The notes under the pieces: model-generated
What the model was told of the DNA's origin: nothing
Seen by the model: the letters and a program-made list of their open reading frames with translations, nothing else
The model's database searches: none
Program-made: the position numbers and the translations under genes
Assembly: GCF_000208865.1 (NCBI RefSeq)
Contig: NC_018398.1
Coordinates: forward strand, 4,296,812-4,360,811
Length of the DNA stretch: 64,000 nt
DNA from: Neospora caninum Liverpool
Lineage: Eukaryota; Apicomplexa; Conoidasida; Eucoccidiorida; Sarcocystidae
Direction of reading: 5' to 3'
Shown: piece by piece, positions 12,379 through 23,700 of the stretch
How positions within the stretch are numbered: the stretch's first letter is position 1
Layout: each line of letters begins with the position of its first letter

Positions 12379-13955
12379 GAGTTGTGCCGGTGTGTGCGCT
12401 GCGTGGTTTCTTGAAGCTGTGTGAAAGTGTTCAGCGCCTCTGGAAAGGTGGAGGCTTTCGTTTCTGTGAACTGTTTTTTTTCTGTGAAATCTTCTTCCTC
12501 AGCATTCAAACCCTCACGCAGCTGTTTGAGGTGGCGGAACAGTCGCAACCATGGTTCGGCCACACATACGGAAGAACGGAAAAAGGAGGATGCGGGGGCT
12601 TTCCTGTGCACGCGTCCACCTCCGTACACCCAACCACAGGCAACCCTCTCTGCTCGCCAGCGGTGCGTTGTCGATCTCGACGCACGCGCGGGCGAAGGAA
12701 GCGCAAAATCGCCTGAATGTTTACGGATTCTTTTCAGAGACACAGGGGACAGCCTGACACACGCTAGCTGCCTCGTCGACTGTCTCCCCCGGCTGCCTGG
12801 CGCAGCCAGGCCGCTCCGCCCCGTTTGTTCGGACCCCCGCCAGCAACGCGTGGAGTCTGTGCACAAAAAGCGAGAAAAACAAAGTGATTCTCGTCCTTTC
12901 CCCTCCACTCCGACGACACCAGCAACCGGACTCTGTCAGTTCCTCGCTGCTTCGCGTCACGCAGACATAGCCCGTCTACCTTCGGTGTCTCGTCGGCGCA
13001 AACAAGCGGAAGCGAGAACTTGGACGCTTCCCTGTCACAACGAAACAGTCAGGGACTCCCCAACCCTGAAAATCCGTCTCGTCCTCCTCATCCCCCTCAT
13101 CCCGTAGTGTTCGTGTTCTCAAAGGACGTGGAAAAAAATCTCGGGGGAGAAAAATGAAGGTTCTCTAGGGCCGTCGGCGTCCTCGAAGAACTTGGAACGA
13201 AAAGCCCCTCTCACGAAGGATGTCGGTAACGCAGAGAGGCACGGGAGAAGAGAGCGATGGCAGCCCCGGTAGAGGCGAATCGGTCGACTGCGGGATGTGC
13301 ATACCAACCGTGGAGTACCGTGGCCATTTCTTCGTGCGAGACGCACCCCGAAAGGCGGAGAAAAAGCGCAGGCAGAGAGAGCAGAAAAAACGTGAAAACC
13401 ACCCTTCTTTAGCTTTGTGTCGTTCGTGCCGAGTTCTGTCGGGAGTCTGCACGTGTCAACTGCCACTCGTTTGTCGGCACCTCCCGCGGGAACAACACAC
13501 ACTCTCGCCCTCTTCGAGGCCCCGCCTTGCGTCGTTCCGCGTGCTCGGGTCGTGGGGAAGAAGGCGAACGCGACTCGCCTTCACCTCTTTTCCAACGAAA
13601 TCGCCCTGTCCCATCGTTGCCTCTCTTTTGATCTTGCAACCGTGCCCCCTCCAATGCTTCCCATTCATCCCCTGGCTGCCTTCGGGGCACCTCCAAGGCC
13701 GGCTGCGACGAAGAGCCTAGACCCCGGATTGAGCCGCTCGCTTGGCGGCGTCTCTTCATACGCGATCCAGTTCCCCGGCCGTAGACGGTTGAACTGTCTC
13801 ATCTCCACCTCTGTCCGCTGACATCTCCCTTCTGCTCCCACGTCATCTCATGTGTTTTCCGGCGGGGAGCATAACGGGATTCCTTTTCTGCACACATCCT
13901 CGCGTCGGCCCCTGGGCCTGGGGCCTTTTGCACGCGCGCCTTTTCTCGCGCGTAT

Positions 13956-16900
13956 CTACCGCCGCGTCCTTCTCGCCCGACCGTCGCGTCTCCTTCGGCC
14001 GTCGGTCTTTCCCTCTTCTCCGCCCTTCTCTTCGTCCTCGTCTCCGACGCGCGACCCGCCCCGGGACGCTGGGTCCGTCGGCGACAGGCTCGGCGTGTTC
14101 GGGTCGTCCAGAAAGCGGAGGCCTGTGTTCTCCTCAGCCCCCTTCTCGTCGTCGGCCAGTGCCCGGAGCTCCCTGAACGCATTCGCCGCCTCTGCGTGAC
14201 TTTCTCTCCCCTCAAAGAACAGCCCCTCGTCTGCGGTCCCCGAGTCACCTGCCGGAGAGCCTCGCCTTCCGCGCTTCGCCCCCGACCCGGAACCGGGGGA
14301 CAAGCTCTCCTCACTCTCTGCGTCTTCTCGCTCTTCCTCGACCCGCTCGAGAGTGTGCCTGCCGTCTGACGCGTCTTCGCCCTCGCCGAGACTTCCGTCC
14401 CGCAGACGCTTCTCGCTGCGCGGTTTCTCCTGGGGATCACGAGGCGCGGGGCAGCGCTCTTCCCCCGCTTCGGCCTCGCCCTCGTTCACCCTTGCCAGTG
14501 CCTCTGCTCCCCTCTTCTGCCTCTTTGGAGACGGCGGGGCGCTCGGCTGCGACCCCGCTCTGTCCTCTGCCTTCTCGTCCTCGCTCGCCTCGCCGCGGCG
14601 CGGGCGCTCGTCGACACACGCCGAGAAAAACGCCTCCAAGTGCCGGTCGGCCCGCTCCTCCGCCATCCAGGCCGCGCTGCAGTCCAGTTTGCGGCCACTG
14701 CACGGCTCCTCGAGACTCGCTGAGGCAAACGCGGGGTGCGCCGCGCGGAGAGTCGAGGCTGGTCCCCCGGCAATCGCGACCGCACCCAGCTGCGACGACT
14801 GCTCGGAGTCGTCGTCCTTTTCTCGGTCTTCGCCCTCGTCCTGAAGCGACGCCTCTTGGGCCTCGTCGGAGACACACGAGAGGTGAACGGCTTTCCTTCG
14901 CGAGGCCGCGAGGAGCGGGCGTCTCCGCTTCTTCACCTTCGCGTACCCTCGCGAGGCAGACCGCCGTGCCGGCCGAGACGATCCTGGATAAGCTCCACCC
15001 TTTGCCTCGTCGGGAAGTGCACTGTCGTGTCTTTCCGCGCCCTCAATCGACGGCGCGTTCTCTCCGAACTCCAACAGCCCCGGCGGAGCTTCGACGGCTT
15101 CGCGCTCGATGTGAGCCGTCGGGCATCCGTCCGTTTCCGCTCCACAGAAGGCCTCGCGAGCGTCGCCGCGGTTGCCCTGTCCCACTCCACTGGCGAGTCT
15201 GGGCGACACGCCTTCCTTCTCGTCCTCAGCTCGCGCGCCGCTCTGCCCGGATCCCGCCTCGGGGGGGGCAATCCTCGCCGCCTCTTCGTCTTGGTGCTCC
15301 GAATCCGGCGGCTCGCCGCCGGCCGCGCCCGCGTCGCGCTTCGGGCCTCCGACGCCGGAGAGCAAAGGGCGGTCTCCGGTCTCGTGGGGTTCGTCGCGGA
15401 GCGCCCCGGAGACATCCCCCGGGACGTTTCCCGGCGCGCCTCGGCGGGGCTCACCGGCACTCGGCGAAGATGCGCCCTGCACCAGTCTCTCGTAGAGCGC
15501 ACATCCCACTGGTGAGCGCGGCGACTTGACCGTTCTGCCGCGCGGCGACGACCCGTAGGACAGCGACGCCTCAGCGGGGGCGAAGGCGGCGAGCTCGAAG
15601 CCTTTCTCCTTCCGTGGCTCGGGATCGGCCCCTTCGAGCTCCCGCGGGCCAGCGCCGTTCATTCCGGAAGCGAACGCAGAGGGGAGAAACGCGTCGTCAT
15701 CCTTGCCTCCGTAGCCACTTCCTGGCACTGCAGCGTCGTAGGCTGCGCGCGGGAAGGAAGCATTCGGATAAGGCACGTGGGAGACGTCGGCCGAGAAATC
15801 GGCGGGCGCATGGACGGCGCCAGGGGGACACCCGCCACCGTTGGCCAAGCCCGAGGAAAGGGACGGAGATACGCCCCGGGCGCCCTCGCGGATCGAGAAA
15901 GAAGGCCGGTTACACACGCTCCCCGTCGAGCTGTCGAACCCTGTGCTCGTTTCCAGGACATCGCTGGAAGGACCGGAGGCTGAGGACCTCAACTTGGCAT
16001 TCAAGCAGAAGAGCCGAACGCGGTTCAGAGTGTAGAGAAGGCCCAGACAGTCGGGCGCCGGGCAGCGGAAGGTGTACGTACACCGCATGCCAAAGGCGGA
16101 GGGTAGATCCCCCGAAGGCGAAGGCGGAGCCGAAGAATGGACGCTGTCGGGCGCGGCTAAAGCTGCGCTTTCCTTCGTTATCCCCAACAGGAGGTCAGAC
16201 GCCGAAGACGCGTCCTGCGGGCCAGGAAAAAAGCAGTGCAGCGGCGGAAGAGGCGGGCTCTCGGGGGCGAGAGAAAAACAGTTGGCGTGAGGATCAAAGT
16301 ACAGGAGATCTTTCACTTGCTTCGAGGTCACCGGCAAACCACAAAAAATGTCCAGGCCGTGCAGCGCGATCAGAGAATCTGCTGCCTGCTGCAGGCCCTC
16401 TGCGTCCAATCGCCACGCTGCGGAACAAGCGCATGCAACCAGAAGCGAAAAAGGCGGAGACGCGCATGAAACGTGTAGGGCGAGACTCTCGAGGAGAAAG
16501 AAGTCTGAACCACAGGCTCACGGAACGAAAGCATTAACGGAAAGGTTTGCATGCTTGCACGTGTACAACAGCTGACCGAATCACCGACTGCACACCCGTG
16601 CGCTCGTTGGTGCAACGGGGACTGCGGGGGCGCGGCCAAAAGGCGACAACGAGAGAGAGAGGTGAGGGAGAAGGAGGGGAAATGGGGAGAAATGCAAGAC
16701 ACAAAAGTACATGGAAAAGATTGCAGAAACGCGTGGGTCCCGAGATAGTTCCCGACATTCAAAAACACACACGCGACAGGAGGACAAAGACACAGTGATA
16801 TGCACCGATATCAAGGCACACAACGGTTCCCACAAGTTCGTCACGTGCGTGCCGCTCCGAGTTTTCCTGCGAAAAGCCGCCTCTTTCACCCTGCCTCTCG

Positions 16901-19900
16901 CCGCTCCTGCTTACCCGTCGCCAGGTCGGTTTTCAGAACCGCCAAGTAGTCATCGACGTGCTGAGAACGGCCAAAGGTTTTCTGCCTTTCCTTGCATGCA
17001 GCCTCGAAGCACTGCAGAATGATGTGCGGGCTCGCCTCCTGTGGGGCGCGTCTGAGCGCAACGCCGAGAACGAACGCAGAGCGTCTCTACCTCATGCACT
17101 TTGCTTCCTCGAAAGTGAAGAGAAGCGCATGCTCGCGCTCCTGCGTGAGTGCTCCAGGCGTTTCGCGGGCCTGACGGCGCAGAGCCCCGATTCGCTCCCG
17201 CCCACTGGTGTCCCTCTTTAGCCTCTGTCAGACGCCATCAGAATGGACGGTCTCCTCCCTCTCTGCCCACCAAGAACTCCCCCAGACACGCACGGGTGAA
17301 TACGCAGGTAGGGCTGTTTGCAAATGTATGCAGGTATGTATCTATGTTATGTATGCATATACGTATGTATGTATGTATGTATGTATGTATGTATGTATGT
17401 ATGTATGTATGTATGTATGTATGTATGTATATAATGTATGCATGGATGCCTGTATGCATGTATCTATGTATGTATCTATGTTATGTATGTATGATTATAT
17501 GCGCCGAGCGCTTCTATATTGGGTCTCACCGCCAGCTGTACGTTTTGCCTTTTCCGACCAGGAAGGCGCCGCCGACGACCGTCGGTTCGCGGGCCCATCG
17601 GACGTTGACGTTGACGCTTCCGGCGGCCAGTCGCGCGTTGAAAACGAGGGCGAAGGCGAAACTCCAGCTTACGTCTCGACTGTCGAGCCACTGCTGAATC
17701 AGAGGCTGCGCCTTCAGCTGACGAACGAAAACCCAAGGGACAGAGTGGAACTGAGGTGTACAAGCGACGACAGCAGACACCAGTGAGACGGGCGGACCGC
17801 ACCGGTGCGGTCGACAGTTAGCATCCGTCACGAAAATATGTAGATAGAAGGCAACTTTGAGCGCAGCATCGACACCTGCAGGGTTCTTGGAACACTAGAG
17901 AGGAGGAAAGGCTCTCTCATGCAATGGCCATTTCCGCGCCCTTTGAGCGCCGCGTTTCACAGCACCAGAAGCTGCCACAGAAACGGTATCGTCTTATAAT
18001 GGGAGGAACGATACAGGATCTATCTGGGGCGGTGTGACTGTGCCTGATCGACTAAAGAGAAACTACCAATCAGGATGCAGCTGGCCAGCTGAACGTCGCA
18101 GGACACTGACGGACATTCTTATGCAACCGGCCTCGATTTCGCTGCATTTGACACATTCCCGGGACCAAATTGCACGCGCAAAACCGCAAGCGCTTCACGT
18201 GCGCCTTGAGATTCTCTGTGCGTACTTATACACTATATCTGTATATCGACACATATACGTGTATGCATGTACGTTTATATATATATATATATATACGTCA
18301 GGGTGTAAGTGGGGTGGAGATGCGCCCTCAGTACCTCAAGAGCTGGCCGTCAAGGCGCCCCCCTTCAAGCGTTCGCTGTCAGGACTTACCTCTGCAAGGC
18401 GCTGGCATGCTTCTTCGAGTTCAGGCGGGGGTGGGACTGCAATTTGCGTGGCGAATACGGCGTAGGGTCCTCGGAGATTCCCGGTTGCTCCGGCCCCGCT
18501 TTCCTTTCCGGCCCCTCCTGCGGGCGTGGATTTCCCCGCTCCGTTTTTCCCTGTGGCTGTCGAAGACACCCCGTCGGAGCCCGCCACCATCGCACCTTCG
18601 CCGCCCGCGGCTGCGTGGACGCCGGGGGAAGATCGCGGCGCGGCCGAGTTTCTGGGCCAGGCGAAGGTTTTTCCCGAGTCGACGGCGACCCCCATGCCAG
18701 GGGCGCGAGGCAGCATTTCGCCCCGCGAGTTTGCTGCGGTCTTGGAACTCCTTCTCGAGTGACTGGTGCCAGGAGTGTGGCCCATCGAGAACGTCCCCGT
18801 CGTTTCATCGAAGAAGAGCCGGTCTTGGGCGGAGACCACCCCCGCCGAGTCACGGCCTAATGCGGAGTGCGCGGACGACCGACGGCTCCCCGAGTACAGC
18901 GACGAGGCCTCCGAGGGAAGCCCCGTGGAGGCCGAGAGGAGCAGCGAGTCCGCGGTGAAGGGCGGAGGCGTGCAGGCGGTCGACGGCGTCCCTGCCGCTG
19001 CGAGGCCTTGCCGCCTCTGCGAGCCTCGGCGGGAGGAATACCCCAGCGGGTTCGGCGACCGCTTGGTCGGCGTCGACGGGCCAGGCACGGGGAGGAGATG
19101 CGAGGCAGAGGGATGGTGGAGAGACGGAGACATGTGGAGACTGGGGAAAGCTTGGGTGGACGGCGACGCATGCGGCACGTCGCCCGCTGGAACGGCGCCG
19201 CTCGCCGGCAGATTCGAAGCGGCGGAGCCTGAAATCGCAGGGTACGAAAAATCGACCATCTGTGCCCCGTTGCTGGGTTGGGAGGGGGCGAACGCGGGCG
19301 GCAGCTGGTGAGGGGACACATGCGGTGCCGGGAAGGGGTGCATGAGGTGGGGATTCGCGTAGTGCGCGCCAAACTGTGTCAAGAACCCGGGGGGACCGTA
19401 CCCCCCTCCACAGCCTTGCGCTTGGGACGGATACCCTCCAACCAGAAACCGCCCCGAGGCCGGAAACTGGTTTCCATACCCCGCCGAGACACCGGAGGGC
19501 GGGTGGGCAAACGACAGGAGGTTGGCGGGACCCGGAGGACCGTTGCCGCCCGGAGGAAAGCAAGCGGCGCTGCCGGAGAACGACCCAGGCTCAGTCGCGT
19601 ACGAAAGCGACGCGTGGTCGGACGCCGCAGAGCCCGCCGTGGCTGTCGCGCCGCTGTCTGACCCGCCACCGGGAGTTGGCTCGAGACTTGCTGGTGCGCC
19701 GTGTAGACTGCCAGGAGCCTGCGGATCTTCTGGAAAGCGGCACGGGGAGGGTGCTGTGGACGCCTGACGCAACTGACACGCGCCTTGAGAAGGACTCCAC
19801 CCCGAAGCCGCAGAGGCATCGCCCTCCTTGAGGGGCGAGCCGGCGGCTGTCTCCGGGTATCCGCGGTCCGACGGCGGGGTGCTTCGCGCCTCCGCACCGT

Positions 19901-20717
19901 CTGCGGCTCGCAGGCCGGCTCTCGCCTGCGGAAGTGGGGCGCCGGACGCCGCCCGAAAGTCTTCGCTCCCGACTCCGTAGCCGGTCGACCGCGAAGTGTC
20001 ACGGCTCAGCTCGTGCGACGGCCTGGCGTCATTCTCGCTTCGGGGTTGAACGCCGGCGTCCCCACTTCCGCGCGAGAGAGGAGGCGAGAAAGACTCGTAC
20101 CCTTGATGAAGAAAGACCTGAGGACTTTCCGCGGCTCCACCTGGAGCCGTGACGAGATGCGACGCGAGGTGAGAGTGCTGGGGCTGCGCAGAGGGATTGA
20201 GGGCGTGCGGAAATGCCGCCTGCTGCAGATGCTGAAGGTGGTGCAGGTGCTGCTGCTGGAAGATCTGCTGGCGCATGAGAAACTCTTGCGGGCTCATGGA
20301 AGGCGTGGTTCCCGCAGACTGGAGGAAATGGAGCGCCTGGATCTCTTGTCTTCGTTGCTCGCGGAGTGCTGCCTGGGGGTCTGCCTGGTCTTCTTGAACG
20401 TGGTACGAGGCAGCTCGGGTCGTCAGTCCATCGCGCCTTGCTTGCAGCTGGCCTGACACATGAGAAGAAGACGACGCTGGCGCAGCCGCCGGCGCCTCGT
20501 TCCTCGAGGGTGGTGCATGTACACTCGACCCCCCAGAGGTCTGCGATTCGTTCTGGACGTGGTGAGCTTCGTGGACAGCGTGCGAGTCTAGCGCAGCCAG
20601 CTGGTGCTGTTGGAGATGCTGGGCATACCAGCACGACCGATCTTCCTCTTGTTGCAGGCCTCGAGCCTGCCAGTCAAACTGAAGCAGCTGTTGCTGCTGC
20701 TGCGCAGCGGAAAGCAT
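13956..20717 (-). CDS. Large Gln/Ser/Pro-rich coccidian protein of unknown function, four exons
   Basis: Exons on the minus strand: 20717-18390 (donor GAG|GTAAGT), 17750-17673 (donor GAC|GTAAGC), 17038-16915 (donor GG|GTAAGC) and 16417-13956 (TAG). Phases 0, 0 and 1 agree, giving 1663 residues from the ATG at 20717. The frame stays open upstream, so an earlier start is possible. Residues 1-750 are disordered, with a poly-Gln start (SAAQQQQQLLQFDW), His/Gln repeats and Pro/Ser/Gly tracts. A compact segment covers the exon junctions, about residues 755-900, including VPWVFVRQLKAQPLIQQWLD, HIILQCFEAACKERQKTFG and SLIALHGLDIFCGLPVTSKQ. A Cys-containing stretch, TFRCPAPDCLGLLY, follows near residue 960. 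The rest is acidic, Ser/Glu/Arg-rich and ends in a very basic tail. I recognise no family; a nuclear regulatory role is only a guess from composition. Confidence 0.82.
17363..17431. repeat. (ATGT)n tetranucleotide microsatellite
   Basis: About 17 tandem copies of a four-base unit, followed by degraded copies to about 17490. It lies in the intron between exons 17750-17673 and 17038-16915 of the large minus-strand gene. Confidence 0.95.
18274..18297. repeat. (TA)n microsatellite
   Basis: Short TA array in the first intron (18389-17751) of the large minus-strand gene. Confidence 0.88.
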
Positions 20718-23700
20718 GGTTGGAACCAATGCGTCAAATAAAAGATGGCTGCTTCCGGTCTCGAAGCGGCAGAGAGTGGAAATAGTTCCGGCCTCTTGGC
20801 CACTGGAGGACCTCCTCTCTGGTCTCGCTTGCGAGCACCGCCAGGGAGATGCCCCGTATGTCTCAGCGAAGAGCGGCGAAAAAATGTGAGCAGAAACGCG
20901 GCTTCACGCCCTTTTTATCGCCTTCAGGAGAACGTCCATCTGAATCCGCTCGCGCCCTTCATGCGGCACGTGCCGACGAGTCGCGGGGTCCAAACGTCAG
21001 TGCTTCCACGCGCGGTGTAGAGCGATGTCACGGCAAATATCCACTGCATCGCAAACTCTTGTCGGGTTGGCGGGTGCGCCTGACACACGACACGGAAGAG
21101 AAAAAAACAGCCGAGAAACGCGAGAGCAATGCGCACAGAGGCGAATTTGCAAGCTCAGACAAGCTCAACAACAGTCCACGGGACTAGACCCGTTGTTTGT
21201 TCAACTGCCCAGATCGGACAACGCTCACCTGTCCACAGATCACGGGCAAACGGAGAGCGAGTCTGGTGGCGGTGGAGAAGAAAGGCAAGGCCGGAAGGAA
21301 TGGTCACGCTCAAGGCTTCCAAGGCCTGGCTGTCTCAGATTCAACCAGCGCCAGAGGTTTGCATAAAACATTTTACTGGCGGGTGGCATGTACCAAGCTA
21401 TTTATTCCTGTACATCGGACGAAAAGCAGGGGAAACAGCGTGCAGAAATCGAGCATGTGCATAACATTCCCTGAAATGATACGGAGATGTCCTTCGGAAG
21501 AGAGACGGTGTGATTCTTTAAAGCACCCGCTTCGAGTCTGTACGACGCCGCTTGCACAGATTGGCCGAGAGAGATGTGCTTCATTCTGGCAAAGAAATTC
21601 CTGCGAGAGATTCGCCGCACCGTCGCGGGAAGAAACAAAACGCTGCGAAAAGCAAACGCACCCGCGGCGTGCCCACAAAGCATCGAAGGCAGAAAGCCAC
21701 ACGTTTGTTTTTGCCGGGTGGTTCACCAAACTCGAGCAAATCGAACTGCACGGCCTAGAAAATGAGGTGCGAGCGGATTGCCGTACACTTGGCGGGCGCG
21801 AGACGCGGCCCGAATCCGCCGTGGCAGACGTTGCAGTGACCTCGGTGTCGCTACACCTCAAACATGGGTGAAGGACGAGGATTTTCTGGCGAGTGGGCGG
21901 CGAAGTGCAGGAAGGAATTGCGCAGACGGATGGTTGGCCCCGCACGAAGGAAAAGACAATCGAGCCCGCGTTGCACTGCGTTGCTCGATTGCGAGCAAGG
22001 GTCGTGCATAAGCTGAGTAGAGAGAGGGCACGCGGGAATGGACGTGGAGAGAGCGGCAGAAAAACACATCGAAGCTCAAACCAGCGACGCGAAAGTTTGC
22101 AAAGCAACGTCAGAGGTGAAAGGGAGGAAGACCATAAAAATTGACGCTGCACACCCTTAATTTGGACCCACGGGCGTTCCGTCTTTTTCAGAGTAGATTT
22201 TCAGAGTGTGTGCGAGGACGCGTTAGAGCGCGTGGGCACGAAACAGAGCAGAAGAGTGGTAGGCGATGGTAGCAATAGCTGGATGGGAAGTGCGCCCACC
22301 AGTGGCAAGCAAGTGGTATCCAGGTGACTACACAATCTGAGAACGGCCACTGCGATGCTGGCAAGTGCCTGCAACCGAGCAGAGGAAAGGCGGGCCAGAG
22401 ATATCAGAGGGAAACGCGCTGCGGCGTGAAATGGAGGCAGAGTGCCTAGATCCTACGAATTCTAGTCACAAAAACGCTTCACTACGCTCTCCGCCGTGCG
22501 CCAACCTCCCGTCGCCAAGTAGCCGGGGCAGCCCCGGCTGCTCGTCCACGCCCAATCGTCATGATTGACGCACCCCCTTCGACACACATCAACCGCACAC
22601 TGTGTGCCCTGCGCACAACTTTCCCCCAGCTGAACAGCCGATCTAGGCGAGAACGTCGGAGAGTTCGGAAGGAACGGAACCTTTTTGCAGCGGGGAAAAA
22701 GAAAAGATGCACAGGATGTCAAGCAAAAGGCGTCTGCAGGTCCGCTTGCCTTGAAAAGAACTTGGTATTGCCGTGGAAAAATTTCTCTCGAAATCACCGA
22801 GACTGCTCCTCCACCCTGGGAAGTTCGTACGGTGTGTAGGGCACGAGCACACCAGCTGTTTTAGTGGGTGCGACGTGCCTATCGCCATCCCGCGGGGGTT
22901 GTCGTCTCTGAAAAGGCTGGTTCGCATGTGACCTGCAGCCGTATATATGCCAAAGCACCTCGTTGTTTTGAGGGGAGCCCTATCATCGGGCGACGGGAGA
23001 CGCGATAGGACGTTAGCGTTGAAAGAGCGGAGGGCACCAACCCGAGGCTCTGACCAACCCGTTGCTCGGCGGGGAGAGGGCGCTCTCAAACCCCCCACTG
23101 ACAAAACCTGTTCAGCGTGTTTACATCCTGGTACAGACGGGAAAAGTTCGCCCTTGAGTTTGGAGGGCGTTGCCACAAAAAGGCTCACGCCGCGCAAAAG
23201 TGAAGATTCGGAGAAAAAATCTGATTTCCAGTCGAGGTCAACTCAGGTGTCCGCGAACCAGAGATGATTCAACGCTGGCGATCGCTGCAGGGTTCCACAA
23301 AGTGTGTATGGCAGTGTGTGCGCGTGTGTGATCCGGTAACAGCAAGCTCATCGATACAATTAAAATAACTCCAGATTGCACGAGACCCGTGGCTACAATA
23401 AAGAATGTGTGGTGTCATGCTAACCTGTCGATAGTGGAAATTCGAAGAGATGCACCTGCTCGGTTTTGTCTCGACTCTCTCGTTCTTTTGCCCGCGGTGC
23501 TGGCGAACCCCCGCTGTTCATCGTTACGTTTCTCTGAGTCCTGGAGTACCACAGAGAGCCGCCGGGTGGACGAGGCGTAATAGAGCGTAGGATCGACAGT
23601 CTTGGGCCAAATCATTGTCGTGCAAGCATTACGACTTCGCAGTCCAAGGTATGAAGGTTGTAGCTGCACACTTTATCTGCCGCCTCACGAGTGAATCGGC

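Larger units (their letters stand above)
11039..13955. other. Convergent intergenic region with 3' UTRs
   Basis: The stop codons of exportin-1 (+) and of the large minus-strand gene face each other across 2.9 kb. ORFs here are Arg/Ser-rich and in conflicting frames, as expected of noncoding GC-rich DNA, and I recognise no protein apart from the cox3-like fragment near 12.2 kb. A short TA array sits at 12352-12378. Most of the stretch is probably 3' UTR and spacer. Confidence 0.5.

Noticed and set aside
14492..15529. 345-codon plus-strand ORF opposite the large minus-strand gene
   Set aside because: It is Arg/Pro-rich with no motifs, as expected from the antisense of GC-rich, third-position-biased codons; the minus frame has consistent splice structure.
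21373..22152. 259-codon minus-strand ORF upstream of the disordered-protein gene
   Set aside because: Ser/Arg/Leu-rich, no domain and competing plus-strand frames; more consistent with UTR or promoter DNA.
22521..22539. 8-bp GC stem-loop AGCCGGGG-CAG-CCCCGGCT
   Set aside because: Short GC-rich stems are common in this composition, and nothing nearby depends on it.
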